A stretch of DNA of 64,000 nucleotides from NCBI RefSeq assembly GCF_900119735.1, contig NZ_FPJW01000005.1, positions 62,001 through 126,000 of the forward strand, written 5' to 3'. This DNA is from Marinospirillum alkaliphilum DSM 21637. Its GTDB lineage: Bacteria; Pseudomonadota; Gammaproteobacteria; Pseudomonadales; Halomonadaceae. Both the position numbers and the translations under genes were made by a program. Under the pieces are notes generated by a model, which saw only the letters and a list, made by a program, of their open reading frames with translations, did no database searches and had not been told where the DNA came from. Positions 1-11,189 of this stretch are shown here, piece after piece (the first letter of the stretch is position 1; each line of letters begins with the position of its first letter).

Positions 1-1
1 A

Positions 2-1138
2 CACCAGCAACATGCCACCCTGATGTTCTCAGTCAAGGATTCAGGCATTGGCATTCCGGCAGATAAGCTGGACCACATCTTTGAAGCCTTCTCCCAGGCA
101 GACACTTCCACCACTCGGCAATACGGTGGCACCGGACTGGGACTATCCATTTCCAGTCAGCTGGTGGAGCTGATGGGGGGGCGCATGTCCGTAGTCAGTG
201 AGCCAGGCAAGGGCAGCACCTTCCAGTTCACCCTGGTACTGGCGCTGGATCCCATGCCCAAAGTACCAGTCAACACTGAGTTCCTGATTGGAAAATGCGT
301 TTTGTTGGTCGATGATCACCCCGTGAACCGCACCATATTGTCACGCCAGTTACAGCAATGGCAGATGCAGGTACACCAGGCTGACTCCGCTGCAACCGCG
401 CAGCAGTTGCTGGAAGCTGGCACTCTGAAGCCAGACCTGTTCCTGCTGGATCAACACATGCCGGGAATGGATGGTCTGGATCTGACCCTGTGGTTGCGCA
501 ATCAGCAGGCATGGCAATCCACACCCTTGCTGATACTCTCCTCAGGGCCGCTGAAATCTGATGCAGAGCGAGCCCGCCCCTTGGCCATTCAAGGCTTTCT
601 GACCAAACCGGTGCTGCCCAATGACCTGCTCAAGGCGATCAAACGCGCCTTGGGTGCTGCCATGGAGCCACAGCAACACGGCACCCTCCTGGATGACCCA
701 AAACCGGCTGCACCAGTAGAACAAATCGCCTCAGGTTCCTGCGTATTGCTTGTCGAGGACAACCCGGTCAACCAGAAGCTGGCCACCCTGCTGCTCAAAA
801 AAATGGGTTGCCAGGTTGAAATTGCCGTCAATGGACTGGAAGCCTTCAACCGCCTGTTCCCTGACGGACAACAAGCGACAGAGCACTTTGACCTGGTGTT
901 CATGGACATGCAGATGCCGGTCATGGGTGGGCTGGAAGCCACGCGAAAGATCCGCTTACACGAACAGTCCAATGACTTGCCAAGCATTCCGATCATCGCC
1001 ATGACGGCCAATGCCATGCAGGGTGACCGGGAAGCCTGCATGGAAGCAGGCATGAATGACTACCTGAGCAAACCCATCAAACAGCAGGAACTACTCAATT
1101 TGATCCGGGCGCTTCAGGTTTCAAACAATAAAAGTTAA
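2..1138 (+). CDS. Hybrid sensor histidine kinase, C-terminal part (5' end outside window)
   Basis: The frame is open from the first bases, so the gene starts upstream of the window. The visible part opens inside a HATPase_c domain: G1 box DSGIGI, an F box (FEAFSQAD), and G2 box [10 protein letters not shown]. Two receiver domains follow. REC1 (about 95-215 of the visible part) carries acidic residues in LLVDDHP, Asp in [11 protein letters not shown] and Lys in LTKP. REC2 (about 240-365) carries [10 protein letters not shown], Asp in [11 protein letters not shown] and Lys in LSKP. This is the usual end of a multi-step phosphorelay kinase: ATP-dependent autophosphorylation and transfer to its own receivers. 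It is probably cytoplasmic at this end; the sensor and H-box are not visible. It is followed after 15 nt by another hybrid kinase in the same direction, suggesting an operon. The stimulus is unknown. Confidence 0.93.
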   Translation, partial: HQQHATLMFSVKDSGIGIPADKLDHIFEAFSQADTSTTRQYGGTGLGLSISSQLVELMGGRMSVVSEPGKGSTFQFTLVLALDPMPKVPVNTEFLIGKCVLLVDDHPVNRTILSRQLQQWQMQVHQADSAATAQQLLEAGTLKPDLFLLDQHMPGMDGLDLTLWLRNQQAWQSTPLLILSSGPLKSDAERARPLAIQGFLTKPVLPNDLLKAIKRALGAAMEPQQHGTLLDDPKPAAPVEQIASGSCVLLVEDNPVNQKLATLLLKKMGCQVEIAVNGLEAFNRLFPDGQQATEHFDLVFMDMQMPVMGGLEATRKIRLHEQSNDLPSIPIIAMTANAMQGDREACMEAGMNDYLSKPIKQQELLNLIRALQVSNNKS

Positions 1139-1153
1139 GGATAGGGCAGCGCC

Positions 1154-4100
1154 ATGAAAAATCAACCTGTGATCCATCGGCATTACGACCTGGGCAAACA
1201 ACAGGAACTGCTCAATCAACTGGCTGAAAACACACCGGGCGTTCTTTACCAATACCGTCTGTTTAGCGACGGTCGCAGCTGTTTTTCCTATGCAACCCAG
1301 GGCATGCTGGATGTTTACGGTTTCACACCAGAGCAGGTGGCCGAGGATGCCCGCCCAGTGCTGGAGCGCCTGCACCCGGATGACTTGGAACAAGTCAACC
1401 AGAGCATCATACTTTCTGCTGCAACACTCCAGGTCTGGGAAGCGGATTATCGATATCTGCATCCTAAAAAAGGTGAGCGCTGGATGGAGGGTCGAGCCAC
1501 ACCAGCCAGACTCGATGATGGCAGCATCATCTGGAACGGCTACATTTATGACATCACTGATCGCAAGTTGCAGGAACTGCACCTGCAAGACCTCAGCACC
1601 CGCTTTCAACTCACCATGGAAGCCACGGATACCGGTCTGTGGAGCTGGGATCTCACGACCAACGAAGTAAGCTGGTCTTCTCAAGCTTTTCGTCAACTGG
1701 GTTATGAACCGGATGCGTTTCCCGTGTCTCTGGATAAATTCCAGCAACTGATGCACCCGGATGACACTCGCCCAATGATGTCTGAAGTGATGCATTGTCT
1801 TGAGCAGGTCAAAGGGTTTGAAGTCCAATTCCGTCTGAAGCACGCAGCAGGCCACTGGGTCTGGATCCAAGGCCGTGGCAAGGTTACCGAATTGAGTGTT
1901 GAGGGTAAGCCCATTTTCATGATGGGCACCCACATCAATATCAGCAGCCTGAAACAAAAAGAGGCGGAGCTGCGTGAAAGTGAACAGCGCCTGAGTCAAC
2001 TGGCTGCTTATAGTCGAACCGTCACCTGGGAAATGGATGCCAAGGGGCTCTATACCTACGTCAGCCCGGTGTGCAGAGATGTCTGGGGTTATGATCCGGA
2101 TGAGCTGATCGGTCAGAAACACTTTTACGAACTTCACCCGATCGAAGATCGTGAACACTTTATTGAACAAGCTTTCACCATCATTGCAGCAGGCCAATCC
2201 ATCAATGATTTTGAAAACCCAGTTCTGCACAAGGATGGTCATCTGCTTTGGGTCACCACCAACGGCTTTCCAATCCTGGATACAAATGGTCTCCTGATCG
2301 GCTATCAGGGCAGTGACCGCGACATTACCCAGCAAAAAAATGCTGAACTGGGCACCCGGCAACTGGAAGCAAAAATCAGCCGACAGCGCCATGCCCTGGA
2401 TCAGATAGCACTGGCGATTGCCAAGCACCAGGACGTGGATGGCATTCTTGATGCAGTCTGCCAGCACATGGGACAGGCCTTGCAAGCTGATCGGGCACTG
2501 GTTTATGACGTCAACTTTGAAAAACAGCTGATTCATGGCCTGCAAGAATGGCTGAACCCTGATTTACCCAAGCTGACATCCTCTATCGGCACCTACCCGC
2601 TAGCTGTTTTTGAAGCCGGTGTGACTCTGATGCGTCATCAACAACAATGGCTGGTCAGCCATCAGAGCCAACCTCATCCCGTGCTGATGCAAGATGGCTC
2701 AGCGGAAGTCCTGCACCAGCAAATGGCTATCAAAACCCTCTGCTGGCTTCCATTCCGCTTCACCGATCAGGGTTACCAGCTACTGGTATTTAACTGGGTG
2801 GCCGAACCCATAGCACTTGCAGCTGAAGAACAGGCTTTTTTAGGGTCCATTGCCCGAATGGTTGAACTGGCGCTGGGCAAAATCCAGATGCTGGAAGCAA
2901 GCCAGACCCAGCAAAAACGCATCCAGTTTGTTTATGACGTCATGGGGGAAGGTTTTTATACCCTTAATGAACAAGGTTTAATCACTGACATCAACCCGGC
3001 AGCCTGCCGCATGCTGGGATACCAAAAGGACGAGCTGATTGGCAAGATCGGGCATGACATCTTTCACGCCCATGTCGGTAATCAACACCTCCCACTGCAG
3101 CAGTGCCCGATCTTCAGCACCATCCGCAAGGGCCAGGTGTTCAATGGTGAGGAAACCTTTCAGTGCAAGGATGGTCGCATCATTGTTGTTCAGGTCGTGA
3201 GTGCCCCACTGTTCGAAAGCAATGGCAGCAAGGTGTCCGTCACCAGCTTTACCGATATCACTGAACGCAAACGGGCTGAAACAGCCATCCTGGAAGCCAA
3301 GGCAGCAGCTGATGCAGCCAATCGTGCCAAGTCCGAGTTTCTGGCCAACATGAGCCATGAAATCCGCACGCCGATGAACGGAATCATTGGTCTCAGTCAG
3401 CTCAGTGTCAACGAACACAGTCATGATGTTTTACAAGACCGTCTGTACAAAATCAACCAGTCTGGTCGTACACTTCTCGGCATCATCAATGACATCCTGG
3501 ACTTTTCGAAAATTGAAGCGGGCAAGCTGAGCATTGACCTGCAACCTTTTTTCCTGCCCAGCCTGCTGGACAACCTGAACAGCCTGTTTACACAGATGGC
3601 CAGCGAAAAAGGCCTGATTCTAAAGATCAGCGCACGATCCCTTTCACATAACGCCTGGATCGGAGATGAGCTGCGCTTGCGTCAGGTGCTTACCAACCTG
3701 TTGGGCAATGCCATCAAATTCACAGATCAAGGACAGGTCGATCTACTGGTCAGTCAGCAGTTCGACAAAGACGGTAAACAAACACTGCTGTTTCAGATTC
3801 AGGATACCGGCATCGGCATCACCCCAGACCAACAACAAAAACTCTTCAAGGCATTCAGCCAGGCCGACAGCAGCATCACGCGTCAGCACGGTGGCTCGGG
3901 GCTGGGGCTGGTGATCAGTCAGCGTCTGGTCAATGCCATGGGTGGCCAGGGCATTCAACTGGTCAGTCATCTGGGTGTCGGCTCCAGCTTCAGCTTCACC
4001 CTGCCACTGCAACCCTGCTCCAGCGCGGAAGAACAGTTACTCAGCAACCAACACCATCAACTGCATGACACCCTGCTGCAATTGAAAGGACGCTTGCTGC

Positions 4101-5179
4101 TGGTTGAGGATAACCCCATCAACCAGGAGGTTGCCCAGGCGCAGCTGCAACAAATGGGCATGGAGGTGGTGTTGGCTGAAAATGGTGCTGAAGCACTGAC
4201 AAGATTAAGCCAGCAAACCTTTGATCTGGTATTGATGGACATCCAGATGCCGGTGATGGACGGTTATGAAGCCACTCGCCAACTGCGTCAAGCAGGCCAC
4301 ACCCTGCCAGTGATTGCCCTCACCGCAGCGGCCATGATCGAGGATCAGCAAAAGGCACTGGCCAGTGGCATGAACGACCATCTGGCCAAACCCATCGACA
4401 CCCATGCCCTGCAACAGGTGCTGGCACGCTGGCTGACAGCGGATACAGCTTCAGACAGGCCATCACCGACACCGGTTGTGCCAGCAGAGTCCACAACACA
4501 ACCAGCGTTCCTGGATACCACTGCCGGACTGGTGATGCTGGGCGGCAACAACACGCTTTACAACAAACTCCTGGGGCAATTCCTGGAGCAGCTTGAAGCG
4601 GACTACCTGCCACTGGTGCTGCAACTGCAGCAGCTTCAGCCAGACAGCCCGCCTGAAGCCTATGCAACGGCTCAGAAAAAAGCCCATACCCTGAAAGGTG
4701 TCGCCGGTTATCTGGCGCTCAAACACTTGGCACACTGCGCCACCGAGCTGGACCTTCGCCTGAAACAAGCCCAGCAACCGCCTGAGTCCATGATTCTGGC
4801 ATTTGCCACCAGCCTGAAGCAGACGCGAGATGCCATCAATACGCACCGGCTGCACAACGGCTCCGCTTCGCCAGCCATGGAAACCACTGCAGTAACGGTC
4901 GAATCATCAGACCCCCAGGCCACAGAAACCCAGCAACCCACCCTTGCTGAAACCCTGCTGGCCCTGCAAAAAGCCATTCACAACAACATGTATCTGGATG
5001 ACCAATTACTGGAAGCCATGGGAAAACAATTTCCCGAATCCCAGCAACACCCCTGGCAACAACTGATTCGGGCACTGGATGGCTTTCACTATGCACAAGC
5101 CGAACAACTGCTCATCAGCATCATGCAACAACTTGAACACCCACCGGCCAATACCACTGTCATGAGTAAACAGCCATGA
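1154..5179 (+). CDS. Multi-PAS/GAF hybrid histidine kinase with REC and HPt domains
   Basis: A 1341-aa protein with no obvious membrane segment, so probably a cytosolic sensor. Domains by reading: PAS (about 20-140), PAS (148-270), PAS (280-400), GAF (410-580), PAS (590-715), HisKA with H-box [12 protein letters not shown] (His about 735), HATPase_c (about 845-960; DTGIGI, GGSGLGL), REC (985-1105; LLVEDNPINQ, Asp about 1029 in [10 protein letters not shown], Lys in LAKP) and HPt (about 1130-1230; His about 1178 in KAHTLKG). All catalytic positions look intact, so a complete His-Asp-His relay lies within one chain; the next Asp acceptor would be another protein, perhaps one of the neighbouring receivers. 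The ATG at 1154 follows AGGATAGGG. The stop overlaps the next start by ATGA, so the two are translationally coupled. The ligand is unknown. Confidence 0.95.
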   Translation: MKNQPVIHRHYDLGKQQELLNQLAENTPGVLYQYRLFSDGRSCFSYATQGMLDVYGFTPEQVAEDARPVLERLHPDDLEQVNQSIILSAATLQVWEADYRYLHPKKGERWMEGRATPARLDDGSIIWNGYIYDITDRKLQELHLQDLSTRFQLTMEATDTGLWSWDLTTNEVSWSSQAFRQLGYEPDAFPVSLDKFQQLMHPDDTRPMMSEVMHCLEQVKGFEVQFRLKHAAGHWVWIQGRGKVTELSVEGKPIFMMGTHINISSLKQKEAELRESEQRLSQLAAYSRTVTWEMDAKGLYTYVSPVCRDVWGYDPDELIGQKHFYELHPIEDREHFIEQAFTIIAAGQSINDFENPVLHKDGHLLWVTTNGFPILDTNGLLIGYQGSDRDITQQKNAELGTRQLEAKISRQRHALDQIALAIAKHQDVDGILDAVCQHMGQALQADRALVYDVNFEKQLIHGLQEWLNPDLPKLTSSIGTYPLAVFEAGVTLMRHQQQWLVSHQSQPHPVLMQDGSAEVLHQQMAIKTLCWLPFRFTDQGYQLLVFNWVAEPIALAAEEQAFLGSIARMVELALGKIQMLEASQTQQKRIQFVYDVMGEGFYTLNEQGLITDINPAACRMLGYQKDELIGKIGHDIFHAHVGNQHLPLQQCPIFSTIRKGQVFNGEETFQCKDGRIIVVQVVSAPLFESNGSKVSVTSFTDITERKRAETAILEAKAAADAANRAKSEFLANMSHEIRTPMNGIIGLSQLSVNEHSHDVLQDRLYKINQSGRTLLGIINDILDFSKIEAGKLSIDLQPFFLPSLLDNLNSLFTQMASEKGLILKISARSLSHNAWIGDELRLRQVLTNLLGNAIKFTDQGQVDLLVSQQFDKDGKQTLLFQIQDTGIGITPDQQQKLFKAFSQADSSITRQHGGSGLGLVISQRLVNAMGGQGIQLVSHLGVGSSFSFTLPLQPCSSAEEQLLSNQHHQLHDTLLQLKGRLLLVEDNPINQEVAQAQLQQMGMEVVLAENGAEALTRLSQQTFDLVLMDIQMPVMDGYEATRQLRQAGHTLPVIALTAAAMIEDQQKALASGMNDHLAKPIDTHALQQVLARWLTADTASDRPSPTPVVPAESTTQPAFLDTTAGLVMLGGNNTLYNKLLGQFLEQLEADYLPLVLQLQQLQPDSPPEAYATAQKKAHTLKGVAGYLALKHLAHCATELDLRLKQAQQPPESMILAFATSLKQTRDAINTHRLHNGSASPAMETTAVTVESSDPQATETQQPTLAETLLALQKAIHNNMYLDDQLLEAMGKQFPESQQHPWQQLIRALDGFHYAQAEQLLISIMQQLEHPPANTTVMSKQP

Positions 5180-8100
5180 GTGCTGTCATTGATCGTTTGA
5201 CCCAGGGTTTCTGCGCCACCCTGATTGCCAGTCTGCTGCTGGCTTGGGTGCCAGCACCGGCAAACGCCTCCTCGCCGAACCTGGACAGCTTTTTTCAGAA
5301 CCACTCCCTGCCCATGCTGTGGATCGACCCGGCCAACGGGCGCATCACGGAAGCTAATCCTGCTGCCGTGCAGTTTTATGGCCACCCTGCCAATGTTCTG
5401 CAGGGCATGAACATTGCGGACATCAACACCCTGAGTGCGGAGCAGCTGGCTGAGGAGCGTCGCCTGGCAGCAGATGAAGGGCGCAACTATTTTATCTTCC
5501 GTCACCGACTGGCCAACGGTGACATACGCACCGTAGAGGTTTACAGCCACCCTTATGAGCATCAGGGCCGCACCCTGCTGCTGTCAGTGATCCATGACAT
5601 CACTCCCGGCCGCAATCTGGAGCATGGTTTATGGCATTACCAGCAGCGACTGGAGGCGCTGGTTGAAACACGAACCGAGCAGGCACAGCGGCTGAGTCGC
5701 CGTATCATCCTGCTTTTGTCCGCATCGCTGGCTGCAATGGGTAGCATCCTGCTGGCACTGATCTGGCTGATGAAAAAACGCCGCAAAGCGGAGCTGGAAG
5801 CCACCCGTTTCAAAGCCATCTCCGAGCATGCACTGTATGGCAACGCCATTGCTGATCTGGATGGCAAGGTTATCTACGTCAACCCTTTTTTTGCCCGTGC
5901 TCATGGTTATACCCCGACCGAGCTGACCGGGCAGCATCTATCCATCTTTCATGCGCCCGAACAGATGGATGCAGTGCATGCATTACTGAATACCCTGCAA
6001 CAGCAAGGGCAGTTTTCTCCCACCGAAGTCTGGCACTGTGACCGCACAGGACAAGCCTTTCCCATGCTGATGAGTGGCATGTTGATGCACAACGAGAAAG
6101 GTGAACCGGCTTATTTAGCGACTGCAGCTCTGGATCTGACCGAGTTCTACAGGGAAAGGGAAAGCCATCAGGCTTCACTGGTGCAAGCCAAGGAAGCCGC
6201 AGAAGCGGCCAACCAGGCCAAATCCGAGTTTCTGGCCAACATGAGCCACGAAATCCGCACGCCCCTGAATGCTGTCATCGGATTGAGTGAACTGCAGCTT
6301 GAAGAATCACTACCATTGCACATCCAGCAGCGCAACGAACAGATTCACCGCTCCGGTACCCTGTTGCTTGGCATCGTCAACGACCTGCTCGACTTTTCCA
6401 AGATTGAAGCCGGCAAGATGGAAACAGAAGCCGTTCCTTTTCAGCTCGATGAAGTGGTCAAGCACCTGGCCACCCTGTTTGCCCTGCCCAGCAGCCAGAA
6501 GGGACTGGAGTTGGCCCTGCACCTGCAGCAGGACATTCCTGAATGGTATCGGGGTGACATGCTGCGCCTGACGCAGGTGTTGACCAACCTGATGGCCAAT
6601 GCCATCAAGTTCACCGAGCAGGGTGCCGTGACCCTGGACATACGCTTGCTGGAACAGCAGGGGCTGGTGGCTCGCCTGTGCTTCAGCATCCGTGATACCG
6701 GCATTGGCATGACACCGGCACAGCAACAAAGGCTGTTTCAGGCCTTCAGCCAGGCTGATACCTCCATTACCCGCCGTCATGGCGGCACCGGTCTGGGGCT
6801 GATCATCAGTCAGCGACTGGTGCAGCTGATGGGCAGTGAAGGCATTCGCCTGGACAGTGAGTCCGGTGTGGGCAGTTGTTTTGAGTTTGAGCTGCTGCTG
6901 CCACTGGCTTCAGTATCTGCTGCAGAAGCCGACGCCGTCCGTCAACCACCCCTGACCTGCCAGGGGCGCTCCTGTCGCGCCCTGATTGTGGATGATCAAC
7001 CGATTGCCCGGCAGATTTTGCGGGAGATCCTGGAGGGTTGGCACTATCGGGTTGAGGAAGCCGAAGACGGTCAGCAGGCCGTTGAGCTGTTCCGTCAGCA
7101 GATGCAGCAGGGTGAGGTGTACGATGTGGTCCTGATGGACTGGGAAATGCCAAGACTCAATGGCCTGAGTGCCCTGCGCAGCATTCGCAAGATGATGCAG
7201 GAGGCTGAACTGATTCATCAGCTACCGGCCATGCTGATGGTCTCCGCCCATGAGCAGTCCGAGATCCAGCTTTATACTGAAGAAGCGATCGAGTACCTGC
7301 CCAAACCCGTGCATCGCTCCAGCCTGTATAACGCACTCAGCCACCTGCATGAAGAACAGACGCGATCCGCTGATCGGCTGGAGTGCTTCTGCGGCCAGCG
7401 GGTGCTGGTGGTTGAGGACCACCCCATCAACCAGCAGGTGGTGCAATCCCAACTGGAACAGATGGGGTTACACGTCACGCTGGCCGATGACGGTGCGCAG
7501 GGCGTTGAAAAAGTGCGGGCTGAGGCTTTTGATCTGGTGTTGATGGACATCCAGATGCCGGTGATGGATGGTTATGAGGCCACCCGTGCCATGCGTCAGT
7601 TCAATTCCGACATCCCGATCATTGCATTAACCGCTGCGGCCCTGGTCGAGGATCGCCACAAGGCACTGGCCGCCGGAATGAACGATCACCTCGGCAAACC
7701 CTTCACCGGCCAGCAATTGTTTGATCACCTGAAAGTCTGGCTGAAGACGCAGCCTGCCGCTTCGGCCACTGCACACTCAGATCCGACACCGGCCGCCAGG
7801 GATGAACCACAGGTTCATGAACACCAGCCGGCCAACTCGGTGGCAGCTCCCTCCATTCAGAAACGTACCCTGCTGATCGTGGATGACCAATCGGCCAACA
7901 TCAAGGTTCTGGCCAATCTGCTGAAAGCCGATTACACCATCCTGGTGGCCAACAGCGGTGCCAGGGCACTGGACATTGCCCGTGGCAAGAATCAACCCGA
8001 CCTGATCCTGCTGGATATCCTGATGCCGGACATGGACGGCTACAGTGTCTGCCGAAAACTGAAAAACAACCCTGGCACCAGCCGCATTCCGGTGATTTTC

Positions 8101-8766
8101 ATCACGGCACTGGATGATGCCAGTGATGAAACCAAAGGGCTGGATCTGGGCGCGGTGGATTACATCAGCAAACCCTTCCACCCGGACATCGTGAAATCAC
8201 GCATTCGCAACCACATGAGCCTGAAGGTCAAAACCGACCTGCTCGAGGACATGTCACACCTCGATGGCCTGACCCAGATCGCCAACCGCCGCCATCTGGA
8301 TCAGGCATTGCAACGTGAAATGAAGCGCCTGAAGCGCAATGGCAAACCCCTTGGGCTGGTGATGCTGGACATCGACTACTTCAAAGCCTTCAACGACCAC
8401 TACGGCCATGGCAAGGGTGATGAGTGCCTGATCCGGGTGGCGGCTGCCCTGCAACAGGTGATCCAGCGCCCCGGTGACCTGCTGGCCCGTTATGGGGGTG
8501 AAGAGTTTGCCGTACTGCTGCCGGAAACCGATGCCGAAGGTGTCGCACGGGTGGCCGAAGCCCTGAGTGCGGCGGTGGAAGCCATGAACTACCCCCATGC
8601 CCACTCTGAAGTGGCCGACCACGTCACCATCAGTGTGGGGGCTGTCTCCCTGCCGATGGCCGAGGAAACAGCGGACAGCCTGTTGAACCAGGCCGACACA
8701 GCCTTGTATCAGGCCAAGCACAGTGGACGTAACCAGGTGGTGTTGCTGGAGCCTCTCTTTCTTTAA
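5176..8766 (+). CDS. Membrane hybrid histidine kinase with three RECs fused to a GGDEF diguanylate cyclase
   Basis: 1196 aa. It has an N-terminal signal/anchor (about 1-32, ending near ANASS), a predicted periplasmic PAS (about 35-145), a coiled stretch and a transmembrane helix (about 177-198), then a cytoplasmic PAS (205-325). The kinase core has H-box [14 protein letters not shown] (His about 358) and HATPase_c boxes DTGIGM and GGTGLGL. Three receivers have phosphoacceptor Asp at about 655, 791 and 947. The last receiver leads into a GGDEF domain with RYGGEEF (1107-1111). An RPGD I-site lies five residues before it, so product inhibition by c-di-GMP is expected. Both a phosphorelay and c-di-GMP synthesis are thus in one chain: the third REC resembles that of WspR/PleD-type cyclases (inference). 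It overlaps the upstream kinase by 4 nt. Confidence 0.95.
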   Translation: MSAVIDRLTQGFCATLIASLLLAWVPAPANASSPNLDSFFQNHSLPMLWIDPANGRITEANPAAVQFYGHPANVLQGMNIADINTLSAEQLAEERRLAADEGRNYFIFRHRLANGDIRTVEVYSHPYEHQGRTLLLSVIHDITPGRNLEHGLWHYQQRLEALVETRTEQAQRLSRRIILLLSASLAAMGSILLALIWLMKKRRKAELEATRFKAISEHALYGNAIADLDGKVIYVNPFFARAHGYTPTELTGQHLSIFHAPEQMDAVHALLNTLQQQGQFSPTEVWHCDRTGQAFPMLMSGMLMHNEKGEPAYLATAALDLTEFYRERESHQASLVQAKEAAEAANQAKSEFLANMSHEIRTPLNAVIGLSELQLEESLPLHIQQRNEQIHRSGTLLLGIVNDLLDFSKIEAGKMETEAVPFQLDEVVKHLATLFALPSSQKGLELALHLQQDIPEWYRGDMLRLTQVLTNLMANAIKFTEQGAVTLDIRLLEQQGLVARLCFSIRDTGIGMTPAQQQRLFQAFSQADTSITRRHGGTGLGLIISQRLVQLMGSEGIRLDSESGVGSCFEFELLLPLASVSAAEADAVRQPPLTCQGRSCRALIVDDQPIARQILREILEGWHYRVEEAEDGQQAVELFRQQMQQGEVYDVVLMDWEMPRLNGLSALRSIRKMMQEAELIHQLPAMLMVSAHEQSEIQLYTEEAIEYLPKPVHRSSLYNALSHLHEEQTRSADRLECFCGQRVLVVEDHPINQQVVQSQLEQMGLHVTLADDGAQGVEKVRAEAFDLVLMDIQMPVMDGYEATRAMRQFNSDIPIIALTAAALVEDRHKALAAGMNDHLGKPFTGQQLFDHLKVWLKTQPAASATAHSDPTPAARDEPQVHEHQPANSVAAPSIQKRTLLIVDDQSANIKVLANLLKADYTILVANSGARALDIARGKNQPDLILLDILMPDMDGYSVCRKLKNNPGTSRIPVIFITALDDASDETKGLDLGAVDYISKPFHPDIVKSRIRNHMSLKVKTDLLEDMSHLDGLTQIANRRHLDQALQREMKRLKRNGKPLGLVMLDIDYFKAFNDHYGHGKGDECLIRVAAALQQVIQRPGDLLARYGGEEFAVLLPETDAEGVARVAEALSAAVEAMNYPHAHSEVADHVTISVGAVSLPMAEETADSLLNQADTALYQAKHSGRNQVVLLEPLFL

Positions 8767-8791
8767 TGCCCGAATAAAAAAGTCAAAAACA

Positions 8792-10042
8792 ATGAATATA
8801 CTCCTGGCCGATGATTCAAGAACCACCGCTGCCCCGATCCTTGCCTTGATGAACAGACTGGGGCATCAGGTTCGTCATGTGATGGACGGACGCGCAGCAG
8901 TGGCCGCCTATCAGGAACAGCAACCGGATCTGGTGCTGATGGATGGCATCATGCCGGAAATGGATGGTCTGGAAGCCACCCGTCAGATTCGTGCCCTGAA
9001 TCCCGAACAATGGGTGCCCATCATCATCATGACAGCCATGGACTCCAAGCAGCAGATGCTGGAGGGGCTGGCCGCCGGTGCTGATGATTACCTGTTCAAA
9101 CCGATTGACTTTGAAATACTCGATGCCCGCATCAAAGCCTTTGAACGCATCGCCACACTGCAACAGAGTCTGGTGGGCATTCTGGACAATGTTTATGAAG
9201 CCATCATCACTATCAGCCAGACCGGTCACATCCACAAGTTCAACAAGGCCGCCGAGCGCATTTTCGGTTACCGTGCCAAAGAAATGCTCGGCCAGAAGGT
9301 CAACCAGCTGATGCCCAGCTACCATGCTGAAAAACATGATGATTACCTGCTGAACTACCTTAAAACCGGACAACCGCGCATCATCGGGCAGGGCCGCAAG
9401 GTTCAGGGCAGACGCAAGAATGGCGAACTGTTTCCGATGCGCCTGTCTGTCACCGAAGTCAAACGGGCACAAGACAGCCTGTTCATTGGTCTGGTACAGG
9501 ACATTTCTGATGAGGAAGCAACCCGCAAACAGATCGAGTACCTGGCACTGCATGACCCACTGACCGGACTACCCAACCGGGCCGCCTTCCAGCAAACCCT
9601 GGATCAGCTCCAGCAGGTGCCTGCCGAGCGCCCCCATCTGCTGATGTTCATTGACCTGGACGGTTTCAAACCGATCAATGACACCCTGGGCCACGAAGCA
9701 GGCGATGAGGCACTGAAACAGGTGGCACAGCGGATCAACAAACAGCTGGGGAAAAAGGACTTTGCTGCCCGGCTGGGTGGTGATGAGTTCACCATTCTGC
9801 TGCATGAGCCAGCAAATGCGGAACAGGCCAGACACCTGGCCGATACCCTACTGAATGCCATCAGCCAACCCATGGCGTTGATGAACCAGACCATTCAGAT
9901 GGGAGCCAGCATTGGTGCCTTGCTGTTTAATCCCGGAGAACAGACCAATGATGCCCTGCTATCACGAGCTGATCATGCCATGTATGCAGCCAAAAAAGCT
10001 GGCAAGGGGCAGGTTTTACTTATTGATGCGTCGGCCAGTTGA
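8792..10042 (+). CDS. Response regulator REC-PAS-GGDEF diguanylate cyclase
   Basis: 416 aa from the ATG at 8792. A longer reading from a GTG at 8723 would lie inside the upstream gene and add residues that fit no domain. The REC domain (1-120) has MNILLADDS, Asp51 in LMDGIMPEMDG and Lys in LFKP. PAS (about 130-245) has a typical YRAKEMLGQ region. GGDEF (about 255-415) has an intact LGGDEF (329-333) but lacks the RxxD I-site (GKKD at that place), so it should escape classical product inhibition. Role: phosphorylation-controlled synthesis of c-di-GMP from two GTP. It ends a four-gene plus-strand run and is the likely output of the kinases just upstream. It converges on the HD-GYP gene with only 32 nt between. 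Confidence 0.93.
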   Translation: MNILLADDSRTTAAPILALMNRLGHQVRHVMDGRAAVAAYQEQQPDLVLMDGIMPEMDGLEATRQIRALNPEQWVPIIIMTAMDSKQQMLEGLAAGADDYLFKPIDFEILDARIKAFERIATLQQSLVGILDNVYEAIITISQTGHIHKFNKAAERIFGYRAKEMLGQKVNQLMPSYHAEKHDDYLLNYLKTGQPRIIGQGRKVQGRRKNGELFPMRLSVTEVKRAQDSLFIGLVQDISDEEATRKQIEYLALHDPLTGLPNRAAFQQTLDQLQQVPAERPHLLMFIDLDGFKPINDTLGHEAGDEALKQVAQRINKQLGKKDFAARLGGDEFTILLHEPANAEQARHLADTLLNAISQPMALMNQTIQMGASIGALLFNPGEQTNDALLSRADHAMYAAKKAGKGQVLLIDASAS

Positions 10043-10074
10043 TCCAGCAAACAATGTTAGGGTCCTGGCATGAC

Positions 10075-11136
10075 TCAATCCTGATAAGTATCACGGATCA
10101 CCAATATTTTCGGCAGCTGCTGCAAGAACACCTCAACCAGTGCCGGATCAAAATGTTTGCCGCTGTTTTGCCTGATCAAATCCACGGCTGCCTCCACCGT
10201 CCAGGCCTTTTTATAGGGTCGAACTGAAGTCAGGGCATCAAACACGTCGGCCAGTGCCGCAATCCGGGCAGCCAGTGGAATGGCTTCACCTGCCAGCCCC
10301 AGCGGATAACCCGTGCCGTCCCACTTTTCATGGTGGCTGATGGCAATTTGCCTGGCCATCACCATCAACTCGGAATCATCCCCCCCCAGCATTTCAGCGC
10401 CTATATGAGCATGAGTTTTCATGATTTCCCATTCATGAGGTTCAAAGCGTCCGGGCTTTTTCAGGATGGCGTCAGGAATGGCGATTTTGCCAACATCATG
10501 CATCGGGCTAGCGTTCAGAATCAGGTCGCACTTGTCATCGCTCCAACCGATTGAACGCGCCAACAGCGCACAGATATAACTCATACGCAGAATATGACTA
10601 CCAGTTTCTTCATCCCGATACTCGGCAGCACGACCAAGCCTTTGTACGACTTGTAAACGCGTGTGATGTAATTCACGCGTACGCAAGGCCACCATTTCTT
10701 CCAGTACAGCCTTTTGATCCTGCACCATGCGATGAGCCAGATGGGCATCCAGCAGGTTGCGAACACGCATCAGCAACTCATTACGATCAAAGGGTTTGCT
10801 GATGAAGTCACGTGCGCCACCGGCCAGTGCCCGCAGCAGGTAATCCTTGCTGTTCTGGGCAGTCAGAATCACAATCGGCGGCAACAGCGGCAGTTCCAGC
10901 GCCATCAGTTGCTCCATGACCTGATAACCGTCCAGATGAGGCATGTTGATGTCCAGCAGCACCAGATCGATACGCTGCTGCTCAAATTTCGACAGTACCT
11001 CGCGCGGATCTTGCACCAGAATGCGATTCACATAACCCTGACCGCCGAGCATCTTGTCGAGCAACCTCAGATTGGCAGGCTCATCATCCACTATCAGGAT
11101 ATTGGATTGATGCCGTTCGGCAGCTAATGTCCCCAT
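10075..11136 (-). CDS. Response regulator REC-HD-GYP c-di-GMP phosphodiesterase
   Basis: 353 aa. The REC domain (about 10-135) has LIVDDEPANLR, Asp in LLDINMPHLDG and Lys in ISKP. A linker follows, then an HD-GYP domain with the metal-binding signature MHDVGKI, then KTHAHIGAEML, HHEKWDGTGYP and LADVFDALTS. All motifs of an active HD-GYP phosphodiesterase are visible; the family hydrolyses c-di-GMP to pGpG/GMP. A good GGAGA ribosome site precedes the ATG. It lies 53 nt downstream of a 1170-aa hybrid kinase on the same strand, which is the natural phosphodonor. It faces the REC-PAS-GGDEF gene tail to tail, so synthesis and degradation enzymes of the same signal are neighbours. Confidence 0.95.
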   Translation of the reverse strand: MGTLAAERHQSNILIVDDEPANLRLLDKMLGGQGYVNRILVQDPREVLSKFEQQRIDLVLLDINMPHLDGYQVMEQLMALELPLLPPIVILTAQNSKDYLLRALAGGARDFISKPFDRNELLMRVRNLLDAHLAHRMVQDQKAVLEEMVALRTRELHHTRLQVVQRLGRAAEYRDEETGSHILRMSYICALLARSIGWSDDKCDLILNASPMHDVGKIAIPDAILKKPGRFEPHEWEIMKTHAHIGAEMLGGDDSELMVMARQIAISHHEKWDGTGYPLGLAGEAIPLAARIAALADVFDALTSVRPYKKAWTVEAAVDLIRQNSGKHFDPALVEVFLQQLPKILVIRDTYQD

Positions 11137-11189
11137 TTTGTTTCTCCTTGCAAAACGTCCTGTAAAGTCAGTGAAATCAGATGCAATCG

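Noticed and set aside
1121-2545. 474-aa open frame antisense to the multi-PAS kinase
   Set aside because: The plus strand here encodes clear PAS domains in a 1341-aa protein; the antisense frame shows no domain and is an effect of base composition.
8723-8791. Upstream GTG start for the REC-PAS-GGDEF gene
   Set aside because: It would lie inside the preceding gene and add 23 residues before the natural receiver start MNILLADDS.
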